Assembly (NCBI RefSeq): GCF_044465595.1
Contig: NZ_JBITLV010000003.1
Location: 434,001-498,000 of the forward strand
Source: Spongisporangium articulatum
Lineage (GTDB): Bacteria; Actinomycetota; Actinomycetes; Actinomycetales; Kineosporiaceae
Length of the DNA stretch: 64,000 nucleotides
Direction of reading: 5' to 3'
Positions 25,973 to 34,894 of this stretch are shown one piece after another. Made by a program: the position numbers and the translations under genes. The notes under the pieces are model-generated. The model searched no databases and was not told the origin of the DNA. It worked only from the letters and a program-made list of their open reading frames with translations. Each line of letters starts with the position of its first letter. Position 1 is the first letter of the stretch.

Positions 25973-27112
25973 TCAGACGGTCGCAGCCAGCTGCCCGCAG
26001 GCCCCGTCGATCTCCCGGCCCCGCGTGTCGCGGACGGTGGTCGGGACGCCGTGGGCCCGCAGCCGTTCGACGAACGTGCGCTCGACCTGGGGATCGCTGG
26101 CCGTCCACCGCGACCCGGGCGTCGGGTTCAGCGGGATCGGGTTGACGTGCACCCAGCCCCGGCCGCGCCGGTTGAGTTCGGTGCCCAGCAGGTCGGCCCG
26201 CCACGCCTGGTCGTTCACGTCGCGGATCAGCGCGTACTCGATGCTGACCCGGCGGCCCGTGGTGTCGAAGTAGGCGCGGGCGGCGTCGAGCGCCTCCCCC
26301 ACCGTCCAGCGGGAGTTGATCGGGACGAGCTCGTCGCGCAGCTCGTCGTCCGGGGCGTGCAGGCTGAGGGCCAGCGTGACGGGGAGTCCCTCGGCGGCGA
26401 GCTTCCCGATCGCCGGGACCAGGCCGACCGTCGACATCGTGATGCCGCGCGCGCTCATGCCCAGCCCCTCGGGCGCGGGCGCGACCATCCGGCGGATGGC
26501 GGTGATCGCCGCCTTGTAGTTGGCCAGCGCCTCCCCCATGCCCATGAACACGACGTTGGTCACCCGGCCCGCGGCCTCCTCGGCCGCCTGGACGCGCTTG
26601 GCGGCCACCACCTGCTCGACGATCTCGGCCGCCGAGAGGTTGCGGGTCAGCCCGGCCTGGCCGGTCGCGCAGAACGGGCAGTTCATGCCGCAGCCCGCCT
26701 GGCTGGAGATGCACACCGTGGCGCGGTCCGGGTAGCGCATCAGCACGCTCTCGACCAGCGCCCCGTCGAACAGCCGCCAGACCGTCTTCACGGTCGCCCC
26801 GGCGTCCGCCTGCAGTTCGCGCACCGGAGTCAGCAGCCGCGGGCACATCGCCGCCGCGAGCTTCTGCCGGGCGCCGGCCGGCAGGTCGGTGAGCGCGTCG
26901 GCCGAGGCCGGGTCGACGTCCGCGAGACGTTCGAAGTAGTGCACCGACAGCTGCCGGCCGCGGAACGGCTTCTCGCCGAGTTCGGCGACCGCCGCCATCC
27001 GCTCGGACAACGTCAGGTCGGCCAGGTGGGTGGGCGGCTTGGGCCGCCGCGGGGAGGCCATCACCAGGCCTCGCCGGCCCTCGGGGACGACGGGTGCGGG
27101 CGGTTCGCTCAT
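25973..27112 (-). CDS. rlmN: 23S rRNA (adenine-2503-C2)-methyltransferase RlmN
   Basis: Radical-SAM enzyme methylating A2503 of 23S rRNA (and A37 of some tRNAs), 379 residues. The iron-sulfur motif CGMNCPFC (CX3CX2C) follows ATVCISSQAG. SAM-binding GMGEALANY, the resolving region SLHAPDDELRDELVPI and C-terminal INGACGQL-like DGACGQLA are present. The ATG overlaps the cdsA stop (ATGA), so the two genes are coupled. Confidence 0.96.
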   Translation of the reverse strand: MSEPPAPVVPEGRRGLVMASPRRPKPPTHLADLTLSERMAAVAELGEKPFRGRQLSVHYFERLADVDPASADALTDLPAGARQKLAAAMCPRLLTPVRELQADAGATVKTVWRLFDGALVESVLMRYPDRATVCISSQAGCGMNCPFCATGQAGLTRNLSAAEIVEQVVAAKRVQAAEEAAGRVTNVVFMGMGEALANYKAAITAIRRMVAPAPEGLGMSARGITMSTVGLVPAIGKLAAEGLPVTLALSLHAPDDELRDELVPINSRWTVGEALDAARAYFDTTGRRVSIEYALIRDVNDQAWRADLLGTELNRRGRGWVHVNPIPLNPTPGSRWTASDPQVERTFVERLRAHGVPTTVRDTRGREIDGACGQLAATV

Positions 27113-29985
27113 GCCAGGAACACCAGCTGGTGCAGGATCAGGAAGGCCAGCGGCGCGGTCGGCAGCAGGGAGTCGAGGCGGTCCATCAACCCGCCGTGGC
27201 CCGGCAGCAGGTTGCCCATGTCCTTCACGTTCAGGTCGCGCTTGAGCAGCGATTCGGCCAGGTCGCCGAGGGTCGCCGAGACGACGGTGGCGGCGCCCAG
27301 CGCGAGCCCGGCCAGCGGGTCGCCGTGCAACAGCAGGGTGACCGTGCCGACCCCGACCAGTGCGCACGCGATCGCCGACCCGGCGAAGCCCTCCCACGAC
27401 TTCTTCGGGCTGACCTTCGGCGCCATCGGATGGCGGCCCGCGACCACGCCCAGCGCGTACCCGCCGATGTCGCTGGACACCGTGACGGCGATGAACGTGA
27501 CGACGTACAGCGGCCCGTCGGCCAGCATCAGCACGGCGAAGCCGGCCAGCAACGGCACGTACGCGGCGACGAAGATCCCGGCCGTGACGTCGCGAGCCGC
27601 TCCCTCGACGCCGTCGATGATCCGCCACAGCAGGAGCCCGAACCCGGTCAGCGTGAACGAGACGAGCAGACCCTCCTGCCCCGCCACGTACGCGGACACG
27701 AGCATGCCGACCGAGCCGACCGCCAGCGGCACGACCGGGACCATGATGTCCTTGGCGGCCATCGCCCCGGCCAGCTCCCAGACCGCGAGCACCGCCACCA
27801 CGCTGACGACGGCCACGAACGCCTCGGGCCGGGTGAACAGCGACGCCGCCGCGAGCGCGCCGAGCCCGACCCCGACGGCGATCGCGGCGGGCAGGTTGCG
27901 TCCCGCCTTGCCGGTGGTCGGCGCCGGGGTGGCGGGCCGCCCCAACGCGTCGTGCGGCGAGCGCGCCGCGGCCGCCTCGGCCTCGAGCTGCTGCTCGTGC
28001 GCCTCGTCCAGCGGGAGCATGGTGTCCCCGTAGCCGAGACCGCCGGGCATCGTGTCGTCCATCCGTTCCAGCATCGGTTCGTCGTTGCGCGGACGGCGGC
28101 CCTTGCCGCCCTTCGGCCCCTTGCCCCCCGGACGCAACGGCGGGCCGCCCGCCGCGGCGAGGCCTCCCGGCACGGTCGGCGGGCCGCCGAGCGAGGGCAG
28201 CGAGATCGGGCCGGTCAGGACGTCGTTGAACGACGGCAGCGCACCGGTCGGCGGGGCGTCCTTGCTCCGGCCGCTGCCCCGGGCCACCGGCTGTCCCCCG
28301 GCCGGGGAGTCCGGCGGTGGGGATGCCGGCCCGGGGACGCCGCCGGGGCGGGCGCCGGACGGGGGCCCGGACGGGGGGCCGGACAGGGGGCCGGACGGGG
28401 GGCCGGACAGGGCGCCGGCCGCACCCGCGGCAGCGATCCCGGGGGCGGCCGCGCCGGCGGCACCGGCGGCTCCGGCTGACCCGGCGGCACCAGCAGCTCC
28501 ACCGGCGGCTGCCGCGGCGGCTGACCCGGCGGCTGACCCGGCCGCAGTACCGGCCGCCCGGCGCAGGGCACCGAGCCCGCCGGTCAGGCCACCGGTCAGG
28601 CCGGACCCTCGGGCGTCGCGGGCCCGGTCGGCCAGCGAACGGCGCGGTGGACGGTCGGCCCCGGCCGGCAGGCCGATGGGGCCGGTCTCCTCGGGGTCCT
28701 TCGACGGGGACGGTGCCGGCGCCGGGGACGCTGCGGGCGTCGAGGAGGCCGCCGGGATGATCGGCGCGGGGCTGGCGGGGGGCGGGCCGGCGGGGGGCGG
28801 GCTGAGGGGCGGCGGGGACCCCAGGGGGTCCGCCAGGCCCGAGTAGTCGATCAGGTCGGGGAAGGGCGCCGGAGGCTCGAGCGGGGCCGGGAAGTCGACG
28901 GAGTGCACCACCGGCGTGATGCCGGTCGGGGGCGCCTCGTCGAACTCCTTGCGCCCGCGCGGGAATTCGTCGTAGGTGGGCGGCGTGTACACCGGGCCGC
29001 CGAGCCGCGGCCGGTCGTACTCGGGCAGCTCACGAGCCGCCGGACCGGGCGCCGGGGACTGCGCCGGCGATTGAGCCGGGGACTGCGACCCGGACGGCGA
29101 GGGCGTCTCAGGACCGGCCGAGCGACCGAAGGAGGGCGGCGCCTCCGCGCGCCGGGCGCCGAAACTGGGCGGGGGCTCGTAGGGCGCCGGGGCCGACGAG
29201 GGCCGGAACGCCGTGGGCTCCGAGAACGCCGACGGGCCGGGCGCGACCGGTGGCGGCGCGAACGGCGAGGACGGCGCGGCCACCGGCGGCGGCGCGGCGG
29301 GCGGCTCGACCCGCGGCGGCTGCGGCGGCTGTGCTGGCTGCGACGGCTCGTACCGCGGTGCCTCGTACCGCGGCAGCTCGTACGACTGCGGCGGCTCGTA
29401 CGGCTGGGGAGCCTCGTACGGCTGGGGAGCCTCGTACTGGGGAGCCTCGTACTGGGGAGGCTCGTACTGGGGAGGCTCGTAGGCGGGCGGCTGGTAGGTC
29501 GGCGGGGCAGGCGGGGTCGCGGGCGTGAAGAAGTCACTGCTGACCGCCGGGCCGGGCGCCGGGGCCGGGGGCGGCGGGGCGGCGGGCGGGGCGGCGGGCG
29601 GGGCGGCGGGCGGGGCGGCGGGTGGCTGAGCCCCGGCGCCGAAGACGGGCCCCGACCCGAACGCGGAACCCGGTTGGAACGGCGAGGACTGCTGGCCGGC
29701 CCCGGCCCCACCGGCACCCGCCCACCACGGCCGGTGCGCGTCGAGATCAGCGGGAGAGCCACCCGGCGGCGTACCGGGGGCGGCGGCGTCCGGCTGGCGG
29801 TTCGACCGGTCCCGGCGCGTCGGCGGCTCGAAGAAGGAAGCCGGCTCCCCGCCGTCCCCCTGCAGGCCGATCGCGTCGGCCCAGGAGGAGTCCGCAGCGC
29901 CCGGCGACTCAGAGCCCGAGGAACGCCCAGCGCGCCTCCGGCGCTGCTGGCCGGAGACGTCCTCAGAGTCTGGGGAAGGAGACAT
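27109..29985 (-). CDS. cdsA: Phosphatidate cytidylyltransferase with very long disordered N-terminal extension
   Basis: Makes CDP-diacylglycerol from CTP and phosphatidic acid in the membrane. The C-terminal 267 of 958 residues form the CdsA domain: eight TM segments, SSDIGGYALGVVAGRHPM, and the full signature SLLKRDLNVKDMGNLLPGHG plus GLMDRLD. About 690 preceding residues are low-complexity Pro/Ala/Gly-rich, with YEPPQ/YEAPQ repeats (29395-29480), AAPP tandem repeats (about 29575-29625) and GPPSG repeats (28350-28412). The extension has no break, and MSPSPDSEDVSGQQ begins 7 bases after the frr stop. Other actinobacterial CdsA proteins have extensions, but rarely this long. Confidence 0.92.
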   Translation of the reverse strand: MSPSPDSEDVSGQQRRRRAGRSSGSESPGAADSSWADAIGLQGDGGEPASFFEPPTRRDRSNRQPDAAAPGTPPGGSPADLDAHRPWWAGAGGAGAGQQSSPFQPGSAFGSGPVFGAGAQPPAAPPAAPPAAPPAAPPPPAPAPGPAVSSDFFTPATPPAPPTYQPPAYEPPQYEPPQYEAPQYEAPQPYEAPQPYEPPQSYELPRYEAPRYEPSQPAQPPQPPRVEPPAAPPPVAAPSSPFAPPPVAPGPSAFSEPTAFRPSSAPAPYEPPPSFGARRAEAPPSFGRSAGPETPSPSGSQSPAQSPAQSPAPGPAARELPEYDRPRLGGPVYTPPTYDEFPRGRKEFDEAPPTGITPVVHSVDFPAPLEPPAPFPDLIDYSGLADPLGSPPPLSPPPAGPPPASPAPIIPAASSTPAASPAPAPSPSKDPEETGPIGLPAGADRPPRRSLADRARDARGSGLTGGLTGGLGALRRAAGTAAGSAAGSAAAAAAGGAAGAAGSAGAAGAAGAAAPGIAAAGAAGALSGPPSGPLSGPPSGPPSGARPGGVPGPASPPPDSPAGGQPVARGSGRSKDAPPTGALPSFNDVLTGPISLPSLGGPPTVPGGLAAAGGPPLRPGGKGPKGGKGRRPRNDEPMLERMDDTMPGGLGYGDTMLPLDEAHEQQLEAEAAAARSPHDALGRPATPAPTTGKAGRNLPAAIAVGVGLGALAAASLFTRPEAFVAVVSVVAVLAVWELAGAMAAKDIMVPVVPLAVGSVGMLVSAYVAGQEGLLVSFTLTGFGLLLWRIIDGVEGAARDVTAGIFVAAYVPLLAGFAVLMLADGPLYVVTFIAVTVSSDIGGYALGVVAGRHPMAPKVSPKKSWEGFAGSAIACALVGVGTVTLLLHGDPLAGLALGAATVVSATLGDLAESLLKRDLNVKDMGNLLPGHGGLMDRLDSLLPTAPLAFLILHQLVFLA

Positions 29986-29992
29986 CTACGGA

Positions 29993-30550
29993 CTAGACCT
30001 CGGAGAGCTCTGATTCCTTGTGCTTCAGCAGCTCGTCGATGGTGTCCACGTGCCGCTTGGTGACCTGCTCCAGCTCCTTCTCGGCACGCGCGCCCTCGTC
30101 CTCGCCGGCCTCGCCGTCCTTCACGAACCGGTCGATCTCGTCCTTGGCCCGGCGACGCACGCTGCGTACCGACACGCGGGCGTCCTCGGCCTTGCTGCGC
30201 GCGAGCTTGATGTAGTCGCGGCGGCGCTCCTCGGTCAGCTGCGGCAGGGACACCCGGATGACCGAACCGTCGTTGCTTGGGTTCACGCCCAGGTCGGAGT
30301 CGCGCAGCGCCTTCTCGACGTCGGACAGCGAGCTCTTGTCGTACGGGGTGATGAGGATCGTGCGGGCCTCGGGCACGTTGAACGAGGCGAGCTGCTGCAG
30401 CGGCGTCGGCGAACCGTAGTAGTCGACGACGATCTTGCTGAACAGCGCAGGCGTGGCCCGGCCGGTGCGCAGCGTCGCGAAATCGTCCTTCGCGACCTCG
30501 ACGGCCTTGTCCATCTTCTCTTCGGCCTCGAAGAGGGTCTCGTCGATCAC
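29993..30550 (-). CDS. frr: Ribosome recycling factor
   Basis: Splits post-termination ribosomes with EF-G. The protein has 185 residues, the usual length, and starts MIDETLFEAEEKMDKAVEVAKDDF. Family motifs LRTGRATPALFSKIVVDYYG, TPLQQLASFNVPEARTI and SDLGVNPSNDGSVIRV are intact. It lies in the conserved rpsB-tsf-pyrH-frr-cdsA order, 52 bases after pyrH. Confidence 0.97.
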   Translation of the reverse strand: MIDETLFEAEEKMDKAVEVAKDDFATLRTGRATPALFSKIVVDYYGSPTPLQQLASFNVPEARTILITPYDKSSLSDVEKALRDSDLGVNPSNDGSVIRVSLPQLTEERRRDYIKLARSKAEDARVSVRSVRRRAKDEIDRFVKDGEAGEDEGARAEKELEQVTKRHVDTIDELLKHKESELSEV

Positions 30551-30602
30551 GGTAACTCCCTGTCCCTGTCCCTGTATCGGCCCTGCACGAGCGCCTCGGG
30601 CG

Positions 30603-31391
30603 TCAGCCCGCCGTCACCAACGTCCCGATTCTCTCACCCCGGACGGCCCGGGCGACGTTTCCGTCGCCCTCCATCCCGAAGACGATCATGGGCAGCCGGT
30701 TGTCCATGCACAAGCTGAACGCCGTGGCGTCGACGACCTTCAGCCGCTGCCGCAGCGCGTCGGCGTAGGTCACCTCGTCGAGCTTGGACGCCGACGGGTC
30801 CGTACGCGGGTCGGCCGTGTACACGCCGTCCACGCCGTTCTTGCTCATCAGGACGACGTGCGCCTTGATCTCCAGGGCCCGCTGGGCGGCCGTGGTGTCG
30901 GTGGAGAAGTACGGTGCGCCGAGCCCGGCCCCGAAGATGACCACGCGGCCCTTCTCCAGGTGCCGGATCGCCCGCCGGGGCACGTACGGCTCCGCGACCT
31001 GGCCCATCGTGATCGCCGACTGGACCCGGGTGTCGACCCCGCGCTGCTCGAGGAAGTCCTGCAGCGCGAGACAGTTCATCACGGTGCCGAGCATGCCCAT
31101 GTAGTCGGCCCGGGCCCGGTCCATGCCCTTCTGGGACAGCTCGGCGCCCCGGAAGAAGTTGCCGCCGCCGACCACGACCGCGACCTGGACACCCTCGCGC
31201 ACCACCTCGGCGATCTGGTCGGACAGCCGACCGATCACGTCGGGGTCGAGGCCGAGGCGGCCACCGCCGAACACCTCACCGGAGAGCTTCAGCAGCACCC
31301 GGCGGTAGAGCGGGGTGCCGGACGGCGACAGCTCGGCCTGCGGGGCCGGCTGGGGGGCCGGGGCGGGTTGGGCCTCCACGGCCACGTCCAT
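30603..31391 (-). CDS. pyrH: Uridylate kinase
   Basis: Phosphorylates UMP to UDP with ATP. The protein has 262 residues with an extra Ala/Pro/Gln-rich N-terminus of about 25 residues. The kinase core has RVLLKLSGEVFGG, VVVGGGNFFRG, DYMGMLGTVMNCLALQ and the C-terminal VVDATAFSLCMDNRLPM. ATG was chosen because AAGGAG sits 6 bases upstream; an in-frame GTG 27 bases earlier is less likely. Confidence 0.96.
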   Translation of the reverse strand: MDVAVEAQPAPAPQPAPQAELSPSGTPLYRRVLLKLSGEVFGGGRLGLDPDVIGRLSDQIAEVVREGVQVAVVVGGGNFFRGAELSQKGMDRARADYMGMLGTVMNCLALQDFLEQRGVDTRVQSAITMGQVAEPYVPRRAIRHLEKGRVVIFGAGLGAPYFSTDTTAAQRALEIKAHVVLMSKNGVDGVYTADPRTDPSASKLDEVTYADALRQRLKVVDATAFSLCMDNRLPMIVFGMEGDGNVARAVRGERIGTLVTAG

Positions 31392-31495
31392 GCGCTGCTC
31401 CTTGTCGTCGGCGGCCACCGGTCGGCATCGATGGATCGATGGGCCGGAGCCAGTCTGCCTTATCGACCTGTCCGGCAGAACCGGTGACGACGCGT

Positions 31496-31526
31496 CGCAC
31501 CCGCCGTCACGCGGACGGCGGGTGCG
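31496..31526. terminator. Strong hairpin between tsf and pyrH
   Basis: A perfect 12-base stem (31496-31507 with 31515-31526, CGCACCCGCCGT) and a 7-base loop lie between the tsf stop and the pyrH start. There is no T-run. It likely ends or attenuates rpsB-tsf transcription, leaving pyrH a partly independent promoter. Confidence 0.65.
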
Positions 31527-31568
31527 GACGTCAGTGCTGTCGGCGCGGCGGCCGGGGCGTGATCCTGC

Positions 31569-32396
31569 TCAGGCCCCGACCCGGAACCGGGCGAAGGCGT
31601 GGACGGAGACGCCGGCCTCGGCCAGCACCTTCTCCACCGTGGTGCTCTGGTCCTTCGCGTACTTCTGCTCCAGGAGGACGTTCTCCTTGTAGAAGCCGTT
31701 GACCTGGCCCTCGACGATGCGGGCGATGGCCTGCTCCGGCTTGCCCTCCTCCTTGGCCTTGGCCTCGAAGACGCGCTTCTCGGCCTCGATCACCTCGGCG
31801 GGGACGTCGTCCCGGGAGAGGTACTTCGGCGGCAGGGCGGCGATGTGCAGCGCGATGTCGCGGGCGACGTCGTGGATGCCGTCCGTGCCGACCAGGACAC
31901 CGACCTGCGGGGGCAGGTCCGGGCTGGTGCGGTGCAGGTAGCTCGCCACGTGGGTGGCCTCGATCCGGGCCAGCTTGGCGACGACGATCTTCTCGCCGAT
32001 CGCCGCGTTGCCCTCGTCGATCAGCTGCTGCACCGTCCGGCCGTCGGCCAGGCTGCTGGCCAGCAGCTCCTCCGGGGTGGCGGCCTTCGAGGCCACCGCC
32101 TGCGCGAGGACGTCGACCGCCAGGGCCAGGAACTTGTCGCCCTTGGCCACGAAGTCGGTCTCGCAGTCCAGCTCCAGCAGGACGCCGAGGCCGGCCTCGG
32201 TGTGCGCGGCGACGAGCCCGTTGGACGTGGTGCGGCTCTCCCGCTTGGCCACGCCCTTCTGGCCCTTCACGCGCAGGATCTCGACGGCCTTCGCCAGGTC
32301 GCCGTCAGCCTCGTCGAGGGCCTTCTTGACGTCCAGCATGCCGGCGCCGGTCTGCTCGCGAAGCTGCTTGATGTCGGCGGCGGTGTAGTTCGCCAT
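31569..32396 (-). CDS. tsf: Elongation factor Ts
   Basis: Guanine nucleotide exchange factor for EF-Tu, 275 residues. The N-terminal UBA-like domain is MANYTAADIKQLREQTGAGM followed by LDVKKALDEADGDL. The core has LLELDCETDFVAKGDKF, the EF-Tu contact region. It follows rpsB by 52 bases and is the second gene of the rpsB-tsf unit. Confidence 0.97.
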   Translation of the reverse strand: MANYTAADIKQLREQTGAGMLDVKKALDEADGDLAKAVEILRVKGQKGVAKRESRTTSNGLVAAHTEAGLGVLLELDCETDFVAKGDKFLALAVDVLAQAVASKAATPEELLASSLADGRTVQQLIDEGNAAIGEKIVVAKLARIEATHVASYLHRTSPDLPPQVGVLVGTDGIHDVARDIALHIAALPPKYLSRDDVPAEVIEAEKRVFEAKAKEEGKPEQAIARIVEGQVNGFYKENVLLEQKYAKDQSTTVEKVLAEAGVSVHAFARFRVGA

Positions 32397-32448
32397 CTCG
32401 CCATCTCTCCGTTCGTGATGTGGTGGAAAGTTCTTGTGCCGGAGCCGA

Positions 32449-33342
32449 TCAGGCCTCGGCGGGAGCCGCCTCGGGCGCGGACGCCTCGGGCGCGGACGCC
32501 TCCGCCGCGGAGGTCTCCGCCGCGGTGCCCTCGGTGGCGACGGCCTCGGCGGCCGGCGTCTCCGCCTGACCGGCCAGCAGGTCGCGCTCCCACTCGGGCA
32601 GCGGCTCGTCGACGGCCACGGCGCCCTCGGCGGCGACGGCCTCGCCGCCACCCTGACGGCTGATCAGACCCTCGGCCACGGCGTCGGCGACCACGCGGGT
32701 CAGCAGCGTGACCGACCGGATCGCGTCGTCGTTGCCCGGGATCTTGTAGTCGACCTCGTCGGGGTCGCAGTTGGTGTCGAGGATCGCCACGACCGGGATG
32801 CCCAGCTTGCGGGCCTCGTCGACGGCCAGGTGCTCCTTCTTGGTGTCGACGATCCACACCGCGCTCGGCACCTTGGCCATGTCGCGGATACCGCCGAGCG
32901 TCTTCTCCAGCTTGTCCTTCTCGCGGCGCAGGACCAGCAGTTCCTTCTTCGTCATGCCGCTGCCGGCCACGTCGTCGAAGTCGAGGAGCTCGAGCTCCTT
33001 GAGGCGCTGCAGCCGCTTGTGCACGGTCTGGAAGTTGGTCAGCATGCCGCCCAGCCAGCGCTGGTTCACGTAGGGCATGCCCACGCGGGTGGCCTGCTCG
33101 GCGATGGGCTCCTGGGCCTGCTTCTTCGTGCCGACGAAGAGGATGGTGCCGCCGTGGGCGACGGTCTCCTTGACGAAGTCGAAGGCGTTGTCGATGAACG
33201 ACAGCGACTGCTGCAGGTCGATGATGTAGATGCCGTTGCGCTCCGTGAGGATGAAGCGCTTCATCTTCGGGTTCCAGCGACGGGTCTGGTGACCGAAGTG
33301 GACGCCGCTGCCGAGCAGCTGGCGCATGGTGACGACTGCCAT
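32449..33342 (-). CDS. rpsB: 30S ribosomal protein S2
   Basis: Small-subunit protein S2 of 297 residues. The core has MRQLLGSGVHFGHQTRRWNP, FVGTKKQAQEPI, VNQRWLGGMLTNFQT and ILDTNCDPDEVDYKIPGNDD. An Ala/Glu/Pro-rich C-terminal extension of about 55 residues follows, common in high-GC actinobacteria. The upstream leader is unusually structured and about 190 bases long. Confidence 0.97.
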   Translation of the reverse strand: MAVVTMRQLLGSGVHFGHQTRRWNPKMKRFILTERNGIYIIDLQQSLSFIDNAFDFVKETVAHGGTILFVGTKKQAQEPIAEQATRVGMPYVNQRWLGGMLTNFQTVHKRLQRLKELELLDFDDVAGSGMTKKELLVLRREKDKLEKTLGGIRDMAKVPSAVWIVDTKKEHLAVDEARKLGIPVVAILDTNCDPDEVDYKIPGNDDAIRSVTLLTRVVADAVAEGLISRQGGGEAVAAEGAVAVDEPLPEWERDLLAGQAETPAAEAVATEGTAAETSAAEASAPEASAPEAAPAEA

Positions 33343-33564
33343 GTGGGCACACTCCTGTGGCACCCCGCCGAGTAGAAGGCGGAGCACCCTCGGTTCTTCA
33401 CGGCACCCGGGCGGGGCCGTGCCTGGTGGCCGGTTCGAGCCGGCCGGGCGAACCCGGACCGATCGGTGCGAACCCCCGCCGAGGGCGGGGAGAGGCCACG
33501 CGAAGTCACCCGACCGGAGTCGGGTGCTGGTAGCAGGGTAGTCCGGGCCCCGCACCCGGCCCAA
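33343..33564 (-). promoter_or_regulatory. rpsB promoter and structured leader
   Basis: TTGGGC (33559-33564) and TACCCT (33535-33540), read on the minus strand and 18 bases apart, fit -35/-10 boxes. The roughly 190-base leader that follows can form an 8-base perfect stem at 33507-33526 (CACCCGAC/GTCGGGTG), a GCCGG-rich hairpin near 33430-33447, and further GC stems nearer the ATG. S2 leaders are autoregulatory in several bacteria; here the structure suggests, but does not prove, such control. Confidence 0.5.
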
Positions 33565-33587
33565 ATCGCCGCCCTAAGGTGAGTCGC

Positions 33588-34790
33588 GTGAATCTCGACG
33601 GCCACGACGAACCGTGGCGACGGGTGGCCCGGGCCGCGGGTCTGCTGGGCCCGCACGACGACCGCGGGGCGCCGTCCCCCACGATCTTCGCGGAGATGAG
33701 CGCCCTCGCCGCCCGCACGGGCGCGATCAACCTCGGCCAGGGCTTCCCCGACACCGACGGCCCGGCGTCCCTGCTGGCCGACGCGGCCGCGGCCATCGCC
33801 GGCGGCGCCAACCAGTACCCGCCGGGTCGCGGCGTCCCCGAGCTGCGGGCGGCCGTCGCGGCGCACCGCACGCGGTACGGGTTCGACCTCGACCCCGACA
33901 CGGAGGTGCTGGTCACGGCCGGGGCGACCGAGGCGCTGACCGCGAGCATCCTGGCCCTGTGCGGGCCGGGCGACGAGGTCCTGCTGCTGGAGCCGTACTA
34001 CGACTCGTACGTGGCGGCCGTCGCGCTGGCCGGGGCGACGCCCGTCCCGGTTCCGCTGCAGTGGCCGTCGTTCACCGTCGACGAGGCCGCGCTGGCCGCC
34101 GCCGTGACGCCCCGGGCCCGGCTGCTCGTGCTCAACTCGCCCCACAACCCGACCGGGCGGGTGCTGTCGGTCGCCGAGCTGGACGCCGTGGCGCGCCTCG
34201 CCGTCGCCCACGACCTGCTCGTGCTGTCGGACGAGGTGTACGAGCACCTGACCTACGACGCCCCGCACGTGCCGATCGCGACCCGGCCCGGGATGGCGGA
34301 GCGGACGATCTCTGTGTCGTCGGCGGGCAAGACGTTCTCCGTGACCGGCTGGAAGATCGGCTGGCTGCACGCGCGGGCCGACCTGGTGGACGCCGTCCTG
34401 GCCGTGAAGCAGTACCTGACCTATGTGAACGGGTCGCCGTTCCAGCCGGCGGTCGCGCGGGCGCTGACACTGGAGGACTGGTTCGTCTCGGCCGCGGACT
34501 CGCTGCGCGCGGGCCGCGACCTGCTGGTCGGCGGGTTGTCGGCCGCCGGGTTCGAGGTGTCCGTGCCCGAGGGTGGGTACTTCGTGATCGCGGACGCCGC
34601 CGGTCTGGGTTTCGCGGACGGGCGGGCGTTGTGCGCGCAACTGCCCACGCTGTGCGGGGTGGTCGGAGTGCCGTTCCAGGCCTTCCTGCGCCCGGGGGCT
34701 GCGGCGTCCTCGCTGGTCCGGTTCGCGTTCTGCAAGCGGCCCGAGGTGATCGCCGAGGCCTCGGCCCGGCTGGCCCGGCTGGCCGGCTAG
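33588..34790 (+). CDS. Class I PLP-dependent aminotransferase (DapC/kynurenine aminotransferase-like)
   Basis: Fold-type I transaminase of 400 residues. PLP lysine is in SSAGKTFSVTGWKIGW; other contacts are ANQYPPGRGVPELR, GATEALTASI, NSPHNPTGRV and LSDEVYEHLTYD. A GTG at 33588 fits AAGGTGAG just upstream; GTG at 33579 is an alternative. It is divergent from rpsB. The family includes N-succinyldiaminopimelate and kynurenine aminotransferases, so substrate is uncertain. Confidence 0.9.
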   Translation: MNLDGHDEPWRRVARAAGLLGPHDDRGAPSPTIFAEMSALAARTGAINLGQGFPDTDGPASLLADAAAAIAGGANQYPPGRGVPELRAAVAAHRTRYGFDLDPDTEVLVTAGATEALTASILALCGPGDEVLLLEPYYDSYVAAVALAGATPVPVPLQWPSFTVDEAALAAAVTPRARLLVLNSPHNPTGRVLSVAELDAVARLAVAHDLLVLSDEVYEHLTYDAPHVPIATRPGMAERTISVSSAGKTFSVTGWKIGWLHARADLVDAVLAVKQYLTYVNGSPFQPAVARALTLEDWFVSAADSLRAGRDLLVGGLSAAGFEVSVPEGGYFVIADAAGLGFADGRALCAQLPTLCGVVGVPFQAFLRPGAAASSLVRFAFCKRPEVIAEASARLARLAG

Positions 34791-34894
34791 GGCGTCCCGG
34801 TGGCGCGCTCGTCGCGCCCTCCACAGGCGGTGCCGTCCACAGGCTTCGGGACGACGCCCGCCCGGGTGGGCGGGTCGGTGCCACTCTCGGCCGC

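Noticed and set aside
29395..29630. Tandem DNA repeats considered as a minisatellite or CRISPR-like array
   Set aside because: The repeats are 12-18 bases, without spacers, and are in frame with the Pro-rich extension of CdsA, so they are coding repeats.
33430..33447. GGTTCGAGCC resembling a tRNA T-arm upstream of rpsB
   Set aside because: No acceptor stem, D-arm or anticodon arm fits around it; it is better explained as part of a GCCGG hairpin in the rpsB leader.
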